Shown here: one piece after another, positions 21,389 to 33,470 of the stretch
Layout: each line of letters opens with the position of its first letter
How positions within the stretch are numbered: position 1 is the stretch's first letter
Assembly (NCBI RefSeq): GCF_030272615.1
Contig: NC_081406.1
Location: forward strand, 143,087,041-143,151,040
Source: Cryptomeria japonica
Taxonomy: Eukaryota > Streptophyta > Pinopsida > Cupressales > Cupressaceae
Length of the DNA stretch: 64,000 bases
Reading direction: 5' to 3'
Translations under genes and position numbers: made by a program
The notes under the pieces: model-generated
What the model was told of the DNA's origin: nothing
What the model saw: only the letters and a program-made list of their open reading frames with translations
The model's database searches: none

Positions 21389-21663
21389 TTATTTTTTTTT
21401 AGATCAGTAATTGGCCGAAGCCTAAATAGCTTTTGACTGGAGCTATGAACTAGTGGGGACACAGTAGGGGCCCCATCCCCATTACATATCTTTGAATTAT
21501 TATTATTATGTTTGATTAGATTGACACCAAGACCTTCCCCATCCTATGGAAGGCCAAGAGTCACAACTTAGAATTCCACTTCAGATGTCCCTATTGGGAA
21601 TTGAACCTGGGTCTCCACAGTGAGAACTCAGTGTTTTAACCAGTTAAGTTGAATCCCTTGGAC
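21389..21663 (-). mobile_element. tRNA-derived SINE
   Basis: On the minus strand it starts CCAAGGGATTCAACTTAACT and carries an A-box-like AACTTAACTGGTTAAA and a B-box-like GGTTCAATTCCC about 35 bases later, as in a tRNA-type Pol III promoter. A tRNA-unrelated body follows, and it ends in an A-rich tail (plus-strand T-run at 21389..21400). Perfect 12-bp duplications flank it. Copying would need LINE proteins in trans. The A box is degenerate. I do not recognise the family. Confidence 0.85.
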
Positions 21664-21675
21664 TGTTATTATTTT
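21664..21675. repeat. SINE target-site duplication, right copy
   Basis: TGTTATTATTTT, identical to 21377..21388. Confidence 0.85.
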
Positions 21676-21965
21676 ATTTTTATTGGGGTCATTGATTTGA
21701 TTTAAAATCAAATGTTAGACTGAAAATGAAATTTATCACTTAGAAAATTCTGAGTCTGAGTCTGCAAAAATGGGGGTTGTTTATATTTTTATTTTTTTAG
21801 CTATTTAAAACAAAAATAAAAAGAAAATAAAAAGAAAACAAAAAAAAAACCATGCTATTGGAAAATTTAATTATTTTAAGTCTCTGGGAGACTGTGTATT
21901 TTGTTGTGCAAGCATTTTTATTTTTTTTGTAGCAGTAAAATAAAAAAATTTTAAAAAAATATTAA

Positions 21966-22120
21966 ACCCACGTGGCAGAGCACAAACCCCCACCACGCGG
22001 GAGGCGGCTACTACCCATTGGCAGTAGCGCTACCAACGGTAGCAGACTACTACCGAAAGGTAGCAGCGCTACCAAAGGTAGGGTGGGCTACCAAGGGGGA
22101 CCCACGTGGGTATCCCCCCA
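21966..22120. repeat. GC-rich dyad cluster in AT-rich DNA
   Basis: The block is bounded by CCCACGTGG at 21967 and CCCACGTGGG near 22101. Inside, GGTAGC and GCTACC alternate at short steps (for example AGTAGCGCTACC, GGTAGCAGCGCTACC), giving several nested hairpins. It stands out against poly-T/A flanks. The short frame across it has no domain. Confidence 0.7.
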
Positions 22121-23591
22121 TACTTTTTTTTATTTTGTTTGTAAAAAAAAAAAATGTTTTCTTTTTATATATATTTTTTTATAATCAAAAAAATATATAA
22201 TAATAATTTATTATTATTATATGTAATTTTTTTTAAAATTAAGTTTTACTAAAGTTTAATTATGGCATTCAATTAATAAATTACGATTAGTTTGTAATTA
22301 ATTAATTGTATAAGTGGCAATATACATTAATTAATTTTCAAAATTGTATTTTATTAGTAATGCATATTTTCTTATTAGATACTGAATTTGTTATTGTGTT
22401 ATTAATTGTTAATTGTTTATATTTTATTAATCATGGATTAATAAGCGTATATTAATTAATAGTTAATTTTGGCATTCTTTTCTATATGCGTAAGGAAATA
22501 ATTGTTAAGTTAGGAATGGACTATCTTTAATTGAATTCCTTGTATGTTTATGTTTCCTTGATCCATATAGTTTAACTTGGTTCTGAAAAGACGAACTTGG
22601 AGGAATTATTTTTTTTGAACCAGTATGACAATGATATTTTAATTAAAGATTAATTATCATATTTAGTTGGTTAATGGTTGTTTAATTATATTTATGTGAA
22701 ATTGATTTAAGAACTCATAATGGCGTATTTATGTATGTTCGATGCAATTGAACCTTAGAGAATTAGAAAACCAAGAACGATTTGTACTTAGATGAAGTAG
22801 ATATCTGCAATCTAACTTAGATCATTTAGAAAACTTGATCGACATTTAATGTTTAAGTCATTTCGGAAAAGATTGTATCTACTGGTTATTGCCTATGCGA
22901 GTTTAATTTATGTATTCGCTTTTGCTTAAGTAATGGTAAGCCTTGCTTTGTTGTTTAGACCTTGTCGTCTATCTGAATTGTGGTTGGCCCTAGGTTGGTC
23001 AAGATCCTAGTTAGAGTATCATCAGGCAATGGACCTTTGTATCAATTTTTAATATGCTCAGTTGGGTCTATTTCTATGTAGGGATCATTTAGGATTTATT
23101 GACTGAAGTGGTTGTTTGTATATTGTTGTGCTCGCCTAAAAGGCAGGAATGTAAATGATGTGAATCCTATGTAACTATAACTTAATTAATTACCATAGGG
23201 GTCTTGCAGTTGAGCAGACCTAGAGATGTAGCCCTCTAGGGGTGAACTCCGAGATCATTTATGTGTTATGTGATGCTTTTGTCTCTCATGTTTCATGGAT
23301 AGTGCTAGCATGTATGGATGATATTTGATAGAATGTATAAGTGGATTGGATGAGCTTTATCGTAATGCATGTATGCAGTCGTCTCTTAAATGCAATAAAT
23401 GGATCATGAAGGAATGTAATCAATTTCAATTAATGATGGTACAATTAAGTATGCATGAAAGAACTCATTAGTTATGATGAAATTTTAGTACATTTTGGAA
23501 CAAGATGCATGGCACGTGTTAATGTAAACTTGAATGCAATGAATGGATAACAATTATTTTATGAACTCGTCATATTATCTAAATTGTAATT
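22121..23591. other. AT-rich intergenic DNA, no gene seen
   Basis: Long A/T runs at 22120..22260, then mixed sequence. No frame with a recognisable domain. A less AT-rich patch at 22950..23280 could be old LTR sequence. Confidence 0.4.
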
Positions 23592-24095
23592 CTAATGGAT
23601 GAACTTCATTTAGTTATTTACATTTTTAACCTCAATAAATGAACTTCACCTTATTAGCTATAATTTAACTATAATGGATGTACTCATCAAGTTATCTATA
23701 TTTTAACCCTAATGGATGAACCTCATTATGCTACTTACATTATAACCTTAATAAATGAATTTCATCTTAATAGCTACATTCTAACTAAAATGGATGAACT
23801 AAATCAGTTATCTACATTTTAACCTTAATAAATGAACTCCATCTTAATAGCTATAATTGAACTAAAATGGGTGAACTCATTAGTTACTTATATTTTAATC
23901 TTAATAAAAGAACTTCATCAGATTAACCTTTTTTTTTTTAACTATAATGGATGAATTCATTTGGTTATTTACATTTTAACCTTAATAAATAAACTTCATC
24001 TTATTAGTTATATTTTAACTAGATTGGATGAAATCATCAAGATAACTATATTTCAACCTTAATGGATGAATTCATATGTTATCTATGCTTTAACT
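23592..24095 (+). repeat. 39-bp minisatellite, ~13 units
   Basis: Units of about 39 bases each contain AATGGATGAACTCAT (or AATAAATGAACTTCAT) followed by a TTATCTACATTTTAACC-like half. GGATGAA and AAATGAA versions tend to alternate, suggesting a 78-bp higher-order unit. A T-run at 23930 marks one altered unit. Confidence 0.9.
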
Positions 24096-27000
24096 TCAAA
24101 GGGGTAGATAACCTCTTGATAGCCTCATCTTCAACCATAATAGATGAACGCTTCCTAATTTCTATGATGTTGATTCACTGAACAAACTATATCCATGTTT
24201 CAAGTAATAACATGTAATTAAGATATCCTGCTTATTGGATCAAATGTCGTGAGTTGAGTTAGGTGTTAAGTTACGTAATCACGTTGGGAAACTCCTTAGG
24301 TTTGTTTAGTCTTCCACTATGTTATCTAAGTGTTAGATAACTCCAATGTATCTTTATGTTGTGTCTTATTATTAAAAAAAATTAAAAAATATTGACACTC
24401 CATTTGAGTGTTTTAGCTTTATCCCTTCGGGGTTTCCTGACAGGGCATTGCAGAAAGATACTCATTTACATTGCCTTAATGCATATACATCACATATCTC
24501 ATTCATTCCTAAATCTAGGTTCATTTTAAATGCACCAAATCTAAATGTTCCTAATTGTCATTCTCGTAATCATCTAACAATCATCATTTATTTCTTACTA
24601 ACATTACCTATAACATGTCTATTTATTTTTCCCTTAAATATGAAGATCCATACAACCCAATATATCACCATATACATAAGCTAAAATCATGAGTCAAGTA
24701 CAATAAGGATTAAATTATTTCCAAATAAGAACATATATTCTATCCCATTCAAACTAATTCCATGATATATCCTCATTAACGAAGAATCCAATTACTTACT
24801 TTTACAAATAATCAATATCTCAAGGTACAACATAGAATCAACAATAATTACCACCACATACTCTATTACAATAATAGTGTTCATAATCCTAATTACATCA
24901 TTTTTCATTACACATGAATACATTATCCATTTACATCAAGGTACATAGCTCTTAATCTATGAATATAGCTATCACATGAAACTACCAATATTAATGCCAC
25001 ATGAATTGTATTACATCAATCTTCTCTAAGAATCTATCCACAGTTGAAGAGATAAGGAATCCACATCCACACATAAGAGAATCCAATGAAGAACATCCCA
25101 ATGGAAGAAGGCATCAAATCACCCGACCATGTGGAACCAATAAGGAACCACCCCTTGTGCTAGGAGATTACATAAGGTCCCACACATACTCTAGACCTAG
25201 GCTTGACACCTAACAACCAAGGGACATGAACATGACAACAACTCCATAGGAAAGCAAACATGTAAGCGATAAACCAAATCATATCACGAGGCTAAGTTGA
25301 AGCATAAAACTCTCAGAGATATAATAATAATCATGGCATAAGGAACAAGGACACATGTAGGGGAGAGTGTCATCACATGCTACCCTCACAAAGAAGGGAA
25401 ATCCACACCCCTGATAGACATGCAGAGCCATCTCTACCTATGTGAGAACCAAGGGAGTTTGATTTTCCATATCTATGGCCTTATGAAACTCATCCCAAGT
25501 CATCCCTCAAGGGCTATGAGATGGGGCACACAAACATCAATTTAATATCTTGATTAGGTGAGTCTTAATTACCCAACCCATCTAATTAATTATTAAGGTT
25601 ATCACTTGATTATATAAGGAAAACTTTATGAGCTCTTGGAAGACTAGAACCATAAGCATCCTTACAAGGAACCTCTTGGTGGCCTATTCTCACATGACCA
25701 TAGCCGAAACATGAAATTCCACTCCCCATAACCATGTTCCAATTCCTTAGGGTATACACAATGCAATAATAACAATAAGGAGACTTGACAACCATATAAC
25801 AATAATCACATGAAACATCCACCAATGAATCAATAGCCAAATGCCAAAACATATAAAATAAACCAACAGTCTCAAAGCAGTCCGCAATCATGAGCAAGGC
25901 ATGATCCCTCTTTCTTAGCCAACAATGATACATGCATCCTCAACAAGGCAACACCATCTTGCTAGACCAAAGGATATATAAAATCTCTAGCAAGGGAATT
26001 ACATCTTTCTAAGCCACCCAAAAGCCAATATAATCATTTGAAAATCATAATAGATCAAATATACAAGTTCATAATCACAATGGATTGAAATAAAACCTTT
26101 GGTATAAGAACAAACCAATAAAAAATGACCTAGAAGACTACATTGACAGAAAAACATGAAACGGGACAGAACAATACATTTCACAGATCCTGCGACACAT
26201 TTATAAGATCCTATAGAGCCTATATCAATTTTTGTAGTGCCTATGAATAATCCCACAACACATACACATTATTGTGTAGCGTATATGACCAATTCTACAA
26301 ATTTTTTGTGACATAGAGTAGCACATGCATGCAAACAAATAGTGCTTATATAAGAAGAAATAGTGCATATACTAGTTTCAACAACTCATTCCTTAGACTG
26401 GGTAACACTTATGTCAAATCTGATACCATACATACATTTTTTTGCAATGAATTCAAACAATGAATTAGTGCATATACTAAACTATTGCATTCGCCAGAGG
26501 GTTTAGCACATACAACTTGTAGACACAAAAAATGTGAAAGTACACTTATGAACAAGTAAATAAATTCCTATGTTCATAAAAAGTCTTCAAAACAAGTACA
26601 AAAGAAATGCAAATACAAGTGTTAATCCAATGTAAAATCCATAGTAAAATGGACAAGTTGACAACTCCCAACAAACATATTAGTACACGATAATGTATAG
26701 GAGAAGCACAAAAGACAATCATGGCAATACCAGTAAGCCCAAAATCCATAATATTATGATAATCCCAATTTAACATTAATAAAAGCATAAAATCATTCTT
26801 GCTACACCCAAATATTTCCCAACAGATAATCTTTACCAGACATGATTTTTGAATATAAAATGTAGAGAAGGATTCAAGAATTCCAACCTAGCAAGAAAGA
26901 TAATGAACAATGCAAAATTCAGTGAAGAGAAATCCAGATCCAAGCTCCCAAATCCTAGTCAAAACTGAAATCAATTCTCCAATAATTCATAAATTACTCC

Positions 27001-27326
27001 CACAAGCCATCCCCCGACAATGCACAGGAAGCCATATAAATATATTTTCATACAAACTATGAAGATATGTTGGTCAATCCAAAATAATAGGAAATATAAT
27101 ATTTCACACCTACCATACCCCAAAATCAATATAGGAAAATATATTAAATAATATTATTTAAATTATCCAAATCTCTCAACCAATAGAAAAATAGGGTAGG
27201 TAAGGTAAATGATAATTAAATAGCCTATAGGGGGGGAAATGAATAAGAATGACCCACTAATAAACAACCAAATGGGTAATAATATAAACGCCTAATAAAA
27301 TATTAAATCACAATGCTCAATAATAT
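24096..27326. other. Intergenic DNA, no supported gene
   Basis: Frames of 60-107 codons occur on both strands but none shows a domain or plausible composition. CTTCGGGGTTTCCTGACAGG at 24424 resembles LTR sequence. On the minus strand TGGTATCAGATTTGACA near 26425 resembles an initiator-Met primer-binding site, so an old minus-strand LTR element may lie here; I could not find paired LTRs. Confidence 0.4.
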
Positions 27327-28019
27327 TGATGCAAGATCATCCCCGGTTCATGGCAATCTGACATCAAACCAAAAATATTTTCCTTTCTATTTTTGCTTTC
27401 GCATTTCTTTTTGTGTGCCCCAGATTTGGCTCACCGAAACCTATGGAGTTAGATTTTACTTGAAGATCTGATCATCTTTCTTATTTCCAAACCTTGGAGC
27501 ATTTGGATCATTTTCTGACAAGATATCACTACCAGTTTCCATGACAGTTTCCTATTACTGGTTGATAGTTTCTTATTACCGATTGCCTGGACCTAATTGC
27601 ATTTGTGATCTACTAGATCCCTTTCATAGCTTGTGGAGCCCTAAGCATTGATTTAGATGTTCCTTGGAATGTGGTTGAACTTTTCCTGTGATGTACTCTT
27701 CATCCTTTGGATTTTTTGGAGGAATCTCTTGGCGGAGGCCGACCTTGTTGGTTTAGCATGTTAGGTCTTGTTCTTCGGGTGTTGATCCCTTTTTGGGCTG
27801 ACCAGATCCCCTTGGATTGTAAAAATCATTGTAATAGAGCATTAGAATGTAATTTAGAAGTTAGACTAAGCATAAAAGATAGATTTTGAGATTAAAGGTC
27901 CCGGTTGGATCTATTTTGTACTTTGAGCATGTTCTAGCAGGTCTGTGAGCCAATTTCTGTAACCCGGTTGTTACCAGTTGGTTGTAATCACTTTTCATGT
28001 TATAATTCAACCTACTTCA
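27327..28019 (+). repeat. Chromovirus LTR 1 (shortened)
   Basis: It starts TGATGCAAGATCATC and ends at ...CTTCA, two bases before a TGGTAT-type PBS. It aligns with 32590..33360 over most of its length but lacks about 95 bases present there (33257..33351). Confidence 0.85.
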
Positions 28020-28021
28020 AG

Positions 28022-28036
28022 TGGTATGAAAGCGAG
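28022..28036 (+). other. Primer-binding site, initiator-Met type (degenerate)
   Basis: TGGTATGAAAGCGAG starts two bases after LTR 1. The usual plant site is TGGTATCAGAGC. The second copy, at 33363, is TGGTATCCAAGAAAG. Confidence 0.75.
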
Positions 28037-28129
28037 TTTTCATTTCAGAGTTTGCGTTGTCTTGAGAATTCTTGTTGTAGGGTGTAAGATTGTGAATTTG
28101 ACCTGTAGCTATAGAGGACTGGTGTAAAG

Positions 28130-29220
28130 ATGGCACGGAGAGGAACTAGGAATGGTGGAGTGAATGAGAATGTAGACCCTATTGTGATGGATATGTTGTG
28201 AGGTATAGTGACCTAGTTGGAAGCCATGGAGACAGCCTAGAGAAGAGGTTGACATGTCGAAGATGTAAGTGAAGATGAAGGAGAAGAAGCCTCGATAGAA
28301 CAAGTAAACCCACCATCGGTTGATCAGGATGAGGAAATCTTTTTGAGGGTTTTGAATAGGGAAAATAATAAACCTCATTTTACCCCACTAGAATATGATG
28401 GAAAGTTGGATTCAGATGAATTGCTAGATTGGATCTCAGAGATGGAGAAATATTTTGATTTTGAAAACACTACAAAAGAAAGAAAGGTGAAATATGCATG
28501 TACCCAGTTGAAAGGCCATGCATCTCTTTGGTGGGAAAATTTGCAAGTTGATAGACAAAGAAGATGTAAAGAAAATATCAAGACATGGGATCAGATGGTT
28601 GCGAAGTTGAAATCAAAATTTATGCCAATTGATTATCAAGTGAATCTATTCTAGAAGTTGCAGAATTTGAGATAGAAGGAATCTAGTGTGAAGGAATACA
28701 CCGAAGCATTTTATAAGTTGAGTATCAGATCCAGACATGTTGATGATGAATTTGAACAAGTTGCAAGATATTTGAATGGATTACGGGTGTCTATACAAGA
28801 TGAACTTAGTTTGATCAAATTACAGAGTGTTGAAGAGGCTTACCAATATGCCTTGAAGGCTGAAGAAAAGCTAAACAAAAGACATCAGCAGAGGCAAAGA
28901 AGTAGAGGTGGAAGGCTTGCTAGAGGAAGATTTCAAGGAGGAAGAGGATATATCAGAGGAAGAGGTACCTATACAGATCAGAGAAAGTACAAGGAAGTGA
29001 ACAAAGAAGGTAATTCATATTGGAAAGATAATAGAAATTTCTACTAGGGGAGAGAACCAAATGGCTACCAGAATGAGAAGTTTGGAAGACAAGACAAGAG
29101 AACATTTAGAGGAAATTTATTTAAGTGTAGAGGAGAAGGACGTCGTGCTTTCAAGTGTAAGAAGATAGAGAATACCAAAAGAGAAGCAGTGGTGGAAGAA
29201 AACCCTACCAGAATATGAAG
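28130..29220 (+). pseudogene. gag: Chromovirus gag, copy A
   Basis: The frame starts at ATG 28130 (MARRGTRNGG) and is hit early by four stops, each at an expected Gln or Arg codon. From 28343 it reads FTPLEYDGKLDSDELLDWI, then LKGHASLWWENL, IKTWDQMVAKLKSKFMP and VKEYTEAFYKLS, the Retrotrans_gag core. An Arg/Gly-rich patch (RGRFQGGRGYIRGRGTY) precedes a degraded zinc knuckle (FKCRGEGRRAFKC). TAG at 29045 stands where copy B has Trp (YWRREPDGY). Length is normal for chromoviruses. Confidence 0.88.
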
Positions 29221-29900
29221 AACTGTTGATGATGAGGAGAGCTTTGTGTCATGCCTAGAGAGATGAAGAACCCTTGTAGAGGAAAAAAAATTTCAAGACC
29301 AGATGTAAGGTATCTGGTAAGTGTTGCAAAGTTGTTATTGATAGTGTTAGTTTAGATAATCTTATTTTAAAAGAGATCATGAATAAGTTGAATTTGGAAA
29401 GATTGAAATATCATAAGCCTTATCAGATAGAATGGATTCAAAATGAACATAAATTGTTAGTAAGTGAGCAATGTTTGGTGAAATTGAAAATTGGGAATTA
29501 TCATGATGAAGTCTTGTGTGATATTATGCCTATGGCAATACATGATGGGATGAAGAATACATACACCATTGTGGCCAATGGGATGAAGAAAACCTTGTTG
29601 CCCTTGGAGGAGCCTTTGAAGATTGAATTCTATATGCATGCTATAATCTGTTTGGTGGATGGAAGGAAATTTATAGATGGATTGAGACATGGGAATGTGT
29701 GTTTTTCCTTAATTCCTAAGAAGACTGAGAATCTAGATCATGAAGAGGAACAACTAGAGGAGATAAAATATTTGCTGACAAAATATGAAGACATCATTTT
29801 TTATAATTTACTTGATGGATTGCCACCTGTGAGAAGTATTAGTCATTGCATGGACCTGATTCTCGGAGCTAATTTGCCTAACAAAGTTGCACACTAGATG
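29221..29900 (+). pseudogene. pol: Chromovirus protease and linker, copy A
   Basis: The active-site loop reads VVIDSVSLDNLI, where IDSGS is expected: Asp is kept, Gly is Val. Downstream LVSEQCLVKLKIGNYHDEVL is well kept, but the DICHLLLGRPW block is missing: the sequence passes from CDIMPM directly to AIHDG, a ~48-base deletion compared with copy B. The linker to RT (GLPPVRSISHCMDL, LPNKVAH) is intact up to TAG at about 29897. Confidence 0.82.
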
Positions 29901-30719
29901 GCATTGACAGAGAATGAAGAACTAAATAGACAAGTGCAATAGCTATTCAAGAAAGGTTTGATTAGAGAAAGTATGATATCTTGTGCAGTACCAATAGTAT
30001 TGGCACCTAAGAAGAATGGAGAATAGAGGATGTGTACTGATTCCAGAGAAATAAACAAGATCATGGTGAAATACCAGTTTCCTTTGCCTAGGATGGATGA
30101 CATAATGGACTATTTGAGTGGAACCAAATACCTTAAAAAGATAGACTTGAATAGTGGATATCATCAGATCGGGATCAGAGAAGGGGATGGGTGGAAGACA
30201 ACATTTAAGACAAATGAAGGACTGTATGAATGGTTGGTGATGCCTTTTGGGTTAACTAATGCACTGAGTACTTTCATGAGGCTAAAGAATGACGTATTGA
30301 AAAAAATATTGGGTAAGTTTGTTATTGTGTTTTTGGATGACATTCTGATTTTTAGTAAGACAAAAGAGGAGTGTTTGTTGCATTTGAGACAAGTTTTGTA
30401 GAGGTTGAGAGAAGCAAAGTTGCTGATAAATGTTAAGAAGTATACTTTCATGAAGGATGAGTTAGTCTATTTGGGATTTGTGATATCAGAAGATGGTTTG
30501 AAGATGAACCCTAAGAAAGTAAAAGCAATTGTTGAGTGGCCTACACTGAAAAGCATTGGAGAGGTAAGATCATTTTCTGGATTGGCTTTTTTTTACCGGA
30601 AGTTCATCAAAACTTTCAGTTCAGTTTGTAACCCTATGAATGAGACAATGAGAGGGGATAAGAAGGAATTGAAGTGGGCCATCGAAGAAAACAAAAATTT
30701 TGAGCTGTTGAAATAGAAA
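29901..30719 (+). pseudogene. pol: Chromovirus reverse transcriptase
   Basis: RT blocks are easy to see: [38 protein letters not shown], first Asp in [27 protein letters not shown], and the catalytic FLDDILIF (residues 101-104 of the frame from 30030). LGFVISEDGLKM and KAIVEWPTLKSI follow. Stops at 29939, 30025, 30399 and 30714 break the frame, most at expected Gln or Trp codons. The catalytic residues are kept. Confidence 0.92.
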
Positions 30720-31290
30720 GTGACAGAGCAACCTATGTTGGCTTTACCAGATTTCAATAAAGTATTTCAAGTGGATTGTGATGCAAGTGGAACAACAATA
30801 GGAACAATCTTGAGTCAAGAAGGGAGAGAAATAGCTTATTGTAGTGAGAAATTGAATGATTCCCCAAGGAGATATTCAATATATGATCAGGATTTTTATG
30901 CCATAGTTCAAGCCTTGAAGAAGTGGAGATGTTACTTGTTACCTAAGGAGTTTGTGTTGTATACAGATCATCAAGCCTTGCAATATTTGAACAGTCGAAA
31001 TAAATTGAATCAGAGACATATGAGATGGGTAGATTTTTGGTAGAGTTATGCCTTTGTGTTGAAGCATAGAAGTGAGAAATCTAATAAAGTTGTTGATGCA
31101 TTAAGTAGGAGAAGGAATTTGCTAACAAAGATGAGAGTGACAGTATTAGGGTTTGAGGAATTGAAGACCTTGTATGATGATGACCCAGATTTTGTAGAAC
31201 CTTGGAAAGCATGTAGAGAACTGATTATGGTAGATAGAAGCAAGTGGTTGGATTACTTCATTCAGGATGTGATGTTATTCAGAGGAGTTT
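30720..31290 (+). pseudogene. pol: Chromovirus RNase H and connection
   Basis: RNase H opens with LALPDFNKVFQVDCDASG (catalytic Asp in DCDASG), then ILSQEGREIAYCSEKLND, RRYSIYDQDFYAIVQAL (Glu expected where Asp is found at YDQDFYA), and TDHQALQYLNSRNKLN. NKVVDALSRR is the conserved end with catalytic Asp. TAG at about 31041 interrupts (VDFW*SYAFVLKH). A tether with no strong motif leads into integrase. Confidence 0.88.
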
Positions 31291-32405
31291 AGTTGTGCAT
31301 ACCTAAGAGTTCTATGAGGGAGAATATGATAAAGGAGAAGCACAGTGAAGGATTAGCCATACACTTTGGTATTGACAGAACAATAGCATTGGTGAGTGAG
31401 AATTAATTTTGACCCTAGATTCATAAGGATGTTAGGAAATATGTGCAAAGTTGTAGAGTTTGTCAAGTTTCAAAGGGTAGTAGTCAGAATGTGGGAAGTT
31501 TTTACAATACCGATAACACCTTGGGAGGATATAAGCATGTATTTCATACTTGGATTGCCTAAAACACCGAGAGGGAATGATTCTATATTTGTGGTAGTGG
31601 ATAGATTCTCAAAGATGGCTCATTTCATACCTTGTAAGAAGACATTAGATGCATTACATGTAGCAGACATGTTTTTCATGGAAGTAGTGAGATTGCATGG
31701 ATTACCTAAGAGCATAGTTTCAGACAGAGACACTAAGTTTGTTGGATATTTTTGGAGAACACTTTGGAAGAAGATGAAGATAAATTTGAAGTTCAGTTCT
31801 ACTTTTCATCCACGGACTGATGGATAGACATAAATAGTTAACCGGAGCTTGGGAAATTTGTTGAGATGTTTAGTTGGAGATAAAACTAGAAGTTAGGATT
31901 TGATTCTTGCACAAGCAGAGTTTGCCTACAATAATTTAGTAAACAAGAGTGCCAAAAGAACACCTTTTGATATTTTTACTGGAGTGCATCCTAGAGGTAT
32001 ATTAAAATTAAGAGATATTAATAGTGAAGACTAAAGAAGTTCAGAAGCAGAAGAATTTACAGATCACATGAAGGACTTACATATTCAGGTTAAGCAACAT
32101 TTGGAGGACATGAACAAGAAGTATAAGGAGAAGGTAGATGAGAGGAGGAGACATAATGAATTTGAAGTTGGCGATGAAGTGATGGTATATCTGAGAAAAA
32201 AAATATTCTCGGTTGGAACTTATAACAAGTTGCATATGAGAAAGTCTGGACCTTGTGGGTTTTTGTTAAAGTTTAGTTCTAGGAATGCATATGAAGTAGA
32301 GTTACTAGATAGTCTAATTATTTCACCTGTGTTTAACACTGTAGACCTTCATGAGTATTGCAGACTTGGAGGAATAGTTACCCCAGAAGGAATTGGATTA
32401 GATTG
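31291..32405 (+). pseudogene. pol: Chromovirus integrase (two catalytic residues lost)
   Basis: The zinc domain is only partly readable (KEKHSEGLAIHFG) and is crossed by a frameshift near 31390. The core frame from 31396 has [15 protein letters not shown], where Tyr (codon at 31540) replaces the first catalytic Asp; the second Asp is kept in SDRDTKF. The third, expected Glu in DGQTE, is a stop (DG*T*IVNRSL near 31825). EFEVGDEVMVYLRK and the C-terminal KLHMRKSGPCGFLLKFSS are the GPF region. The protein would be dead even without the other breaks. Confidence 0.88.
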
Positions 32406-32560
32406 AAGACATTTTGGACAGTAGGATTACGCTACCCGGAGCAGTTAGTATAAGGAATATCTTGTGAAGTGGAAGGATAGACCAAATGAAGATTCATCTT
32501 GGATTTCTCAGGCAAAGGTAGACTGCCTTGGTTTTCCTCTAACCCCAGTAAAGTGAGAGA
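32406..32560 (+). pseudogene. pol: Chromodomain at the integrase C-terminus
   Basis: EDILDSRITLP in one frame is followed, after a frameshift near 32445, by YKEYLVKWKDRPNEDSSWI. This is the chromodomain pattern (aromatic Tyr, LVKWK, then SSWI) that targets chromoviruses to marked chromatin. Its presence separates this element from the Tat-type one. Confidence 0.85.
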
Positions 32561-32589
32561 CTCACTTTTTTTAAACAACCCCACATATT

Positions 32590-33360
32590 TGATGCAAAAG
32601 CATCGTTGGTTCATGGCAATCTTGCATCAACCAAAAATATTTTCCTTTATGTTTTTGCTTTCACATTTCTTTATGTGTGTCCCGGATTTGGCTCACCAGA
32701 ACTTGTGGAGTTGGAGTTTACTTGAAGACCTGATCATCTTTATTATTTCCAAACCTTGGAGCATTTGGATCATTTTTCGAGAAGATATCGCTACCGGTTT
32801 CCATGGTAGTTTACTGTTACTGGTTGTTAGTTTCCTATTATCGGTTGCTTGGACCTAATTGCATTTGTGACCTATCGGATCCCTTATGTAGCTTGCGAAG
32901 CCCTGGGAATTGATTTCAATGTTCCTTAGCATGTGGCTGACCTTTTCCTATTATGTACTCTTCATCATCTCTTGGCAGAGGCCGACCTTGTTGGTTTAGT
33001 ACGTTAGGTCTTGCTCTTTAGGTTTTGATCCCTTTTTGGGCCGACTGGATCCCCTTGGATCATCTAAATCATTGTAATAGAGAATTAGAATGTAATTTAG
33101 AAGTTAGACTAAGTATGGAGATAGATTTTGAGATTAGAGGTCCTGGTTAGATCTATTTTGTACTTTGAGCATGTTCTAGCAGGCCTATGAGCTAGTTTCT
33201 GTAACCCAGTTGTTACCGGTTAGTTGCAATCAGTTTTCATGTTATAATTCAACCTGCTTTACATTACCTCCATCATATATTTGTGTTTCCATTGTGTTTA
33301 CTCTTGTTGACTGGTCCAGATTTATCTCTTTGAGGTCCCTCCTAACCGATGACTGCTTCA
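32590..33360 (+). repeat. Chromovirus LTR 2 (fuller copy, shared)
   Basis: It starts TGATGCAAAAGCATC and ends ACTGCTTCA before a PBS at 33363, so it behaves as the 5' LTR of the second internal copy while also closing the first. No clear polypurine tract precedes it. Divergence from LTR 1 is clearly higher than in the Tat-type pair. Confidence 0.85.
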
Positions 33361-33470
33361 AGTGGTATCCAAGAAAGTTTTCATTCTGGAGATTGCGTTG
33401 TCTTGAGAATTCTTGTTGTAGGGTGGCAGACTATGGATCCAACCTACAGCTACAGAGGACTGGCATAAAG

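Noticed and set aside
21580-21663. tRNA gene on the minus strand
   Set aside because: It has A- and B-box-like parts but cannot fold as a complete tRNA, and continues into a long body with an A-rich tail and target duplications, so it is a SINE.
26395-26430. Minus-strand TGGTATCAGATTTGACA as a primer-binding site
   Set aside because: The match to an initiator-Met site is good for 10 bases, but no LTR end or partner LTR could be found, so it stays a possibility only.
25610-26788. Minus-strand frames of 80-107 codons rich in Cys, Tyr and His
   Set aside because: No domain, no promoter or splice evidence, and similar length frames occur by chance in AT-rich DNA.
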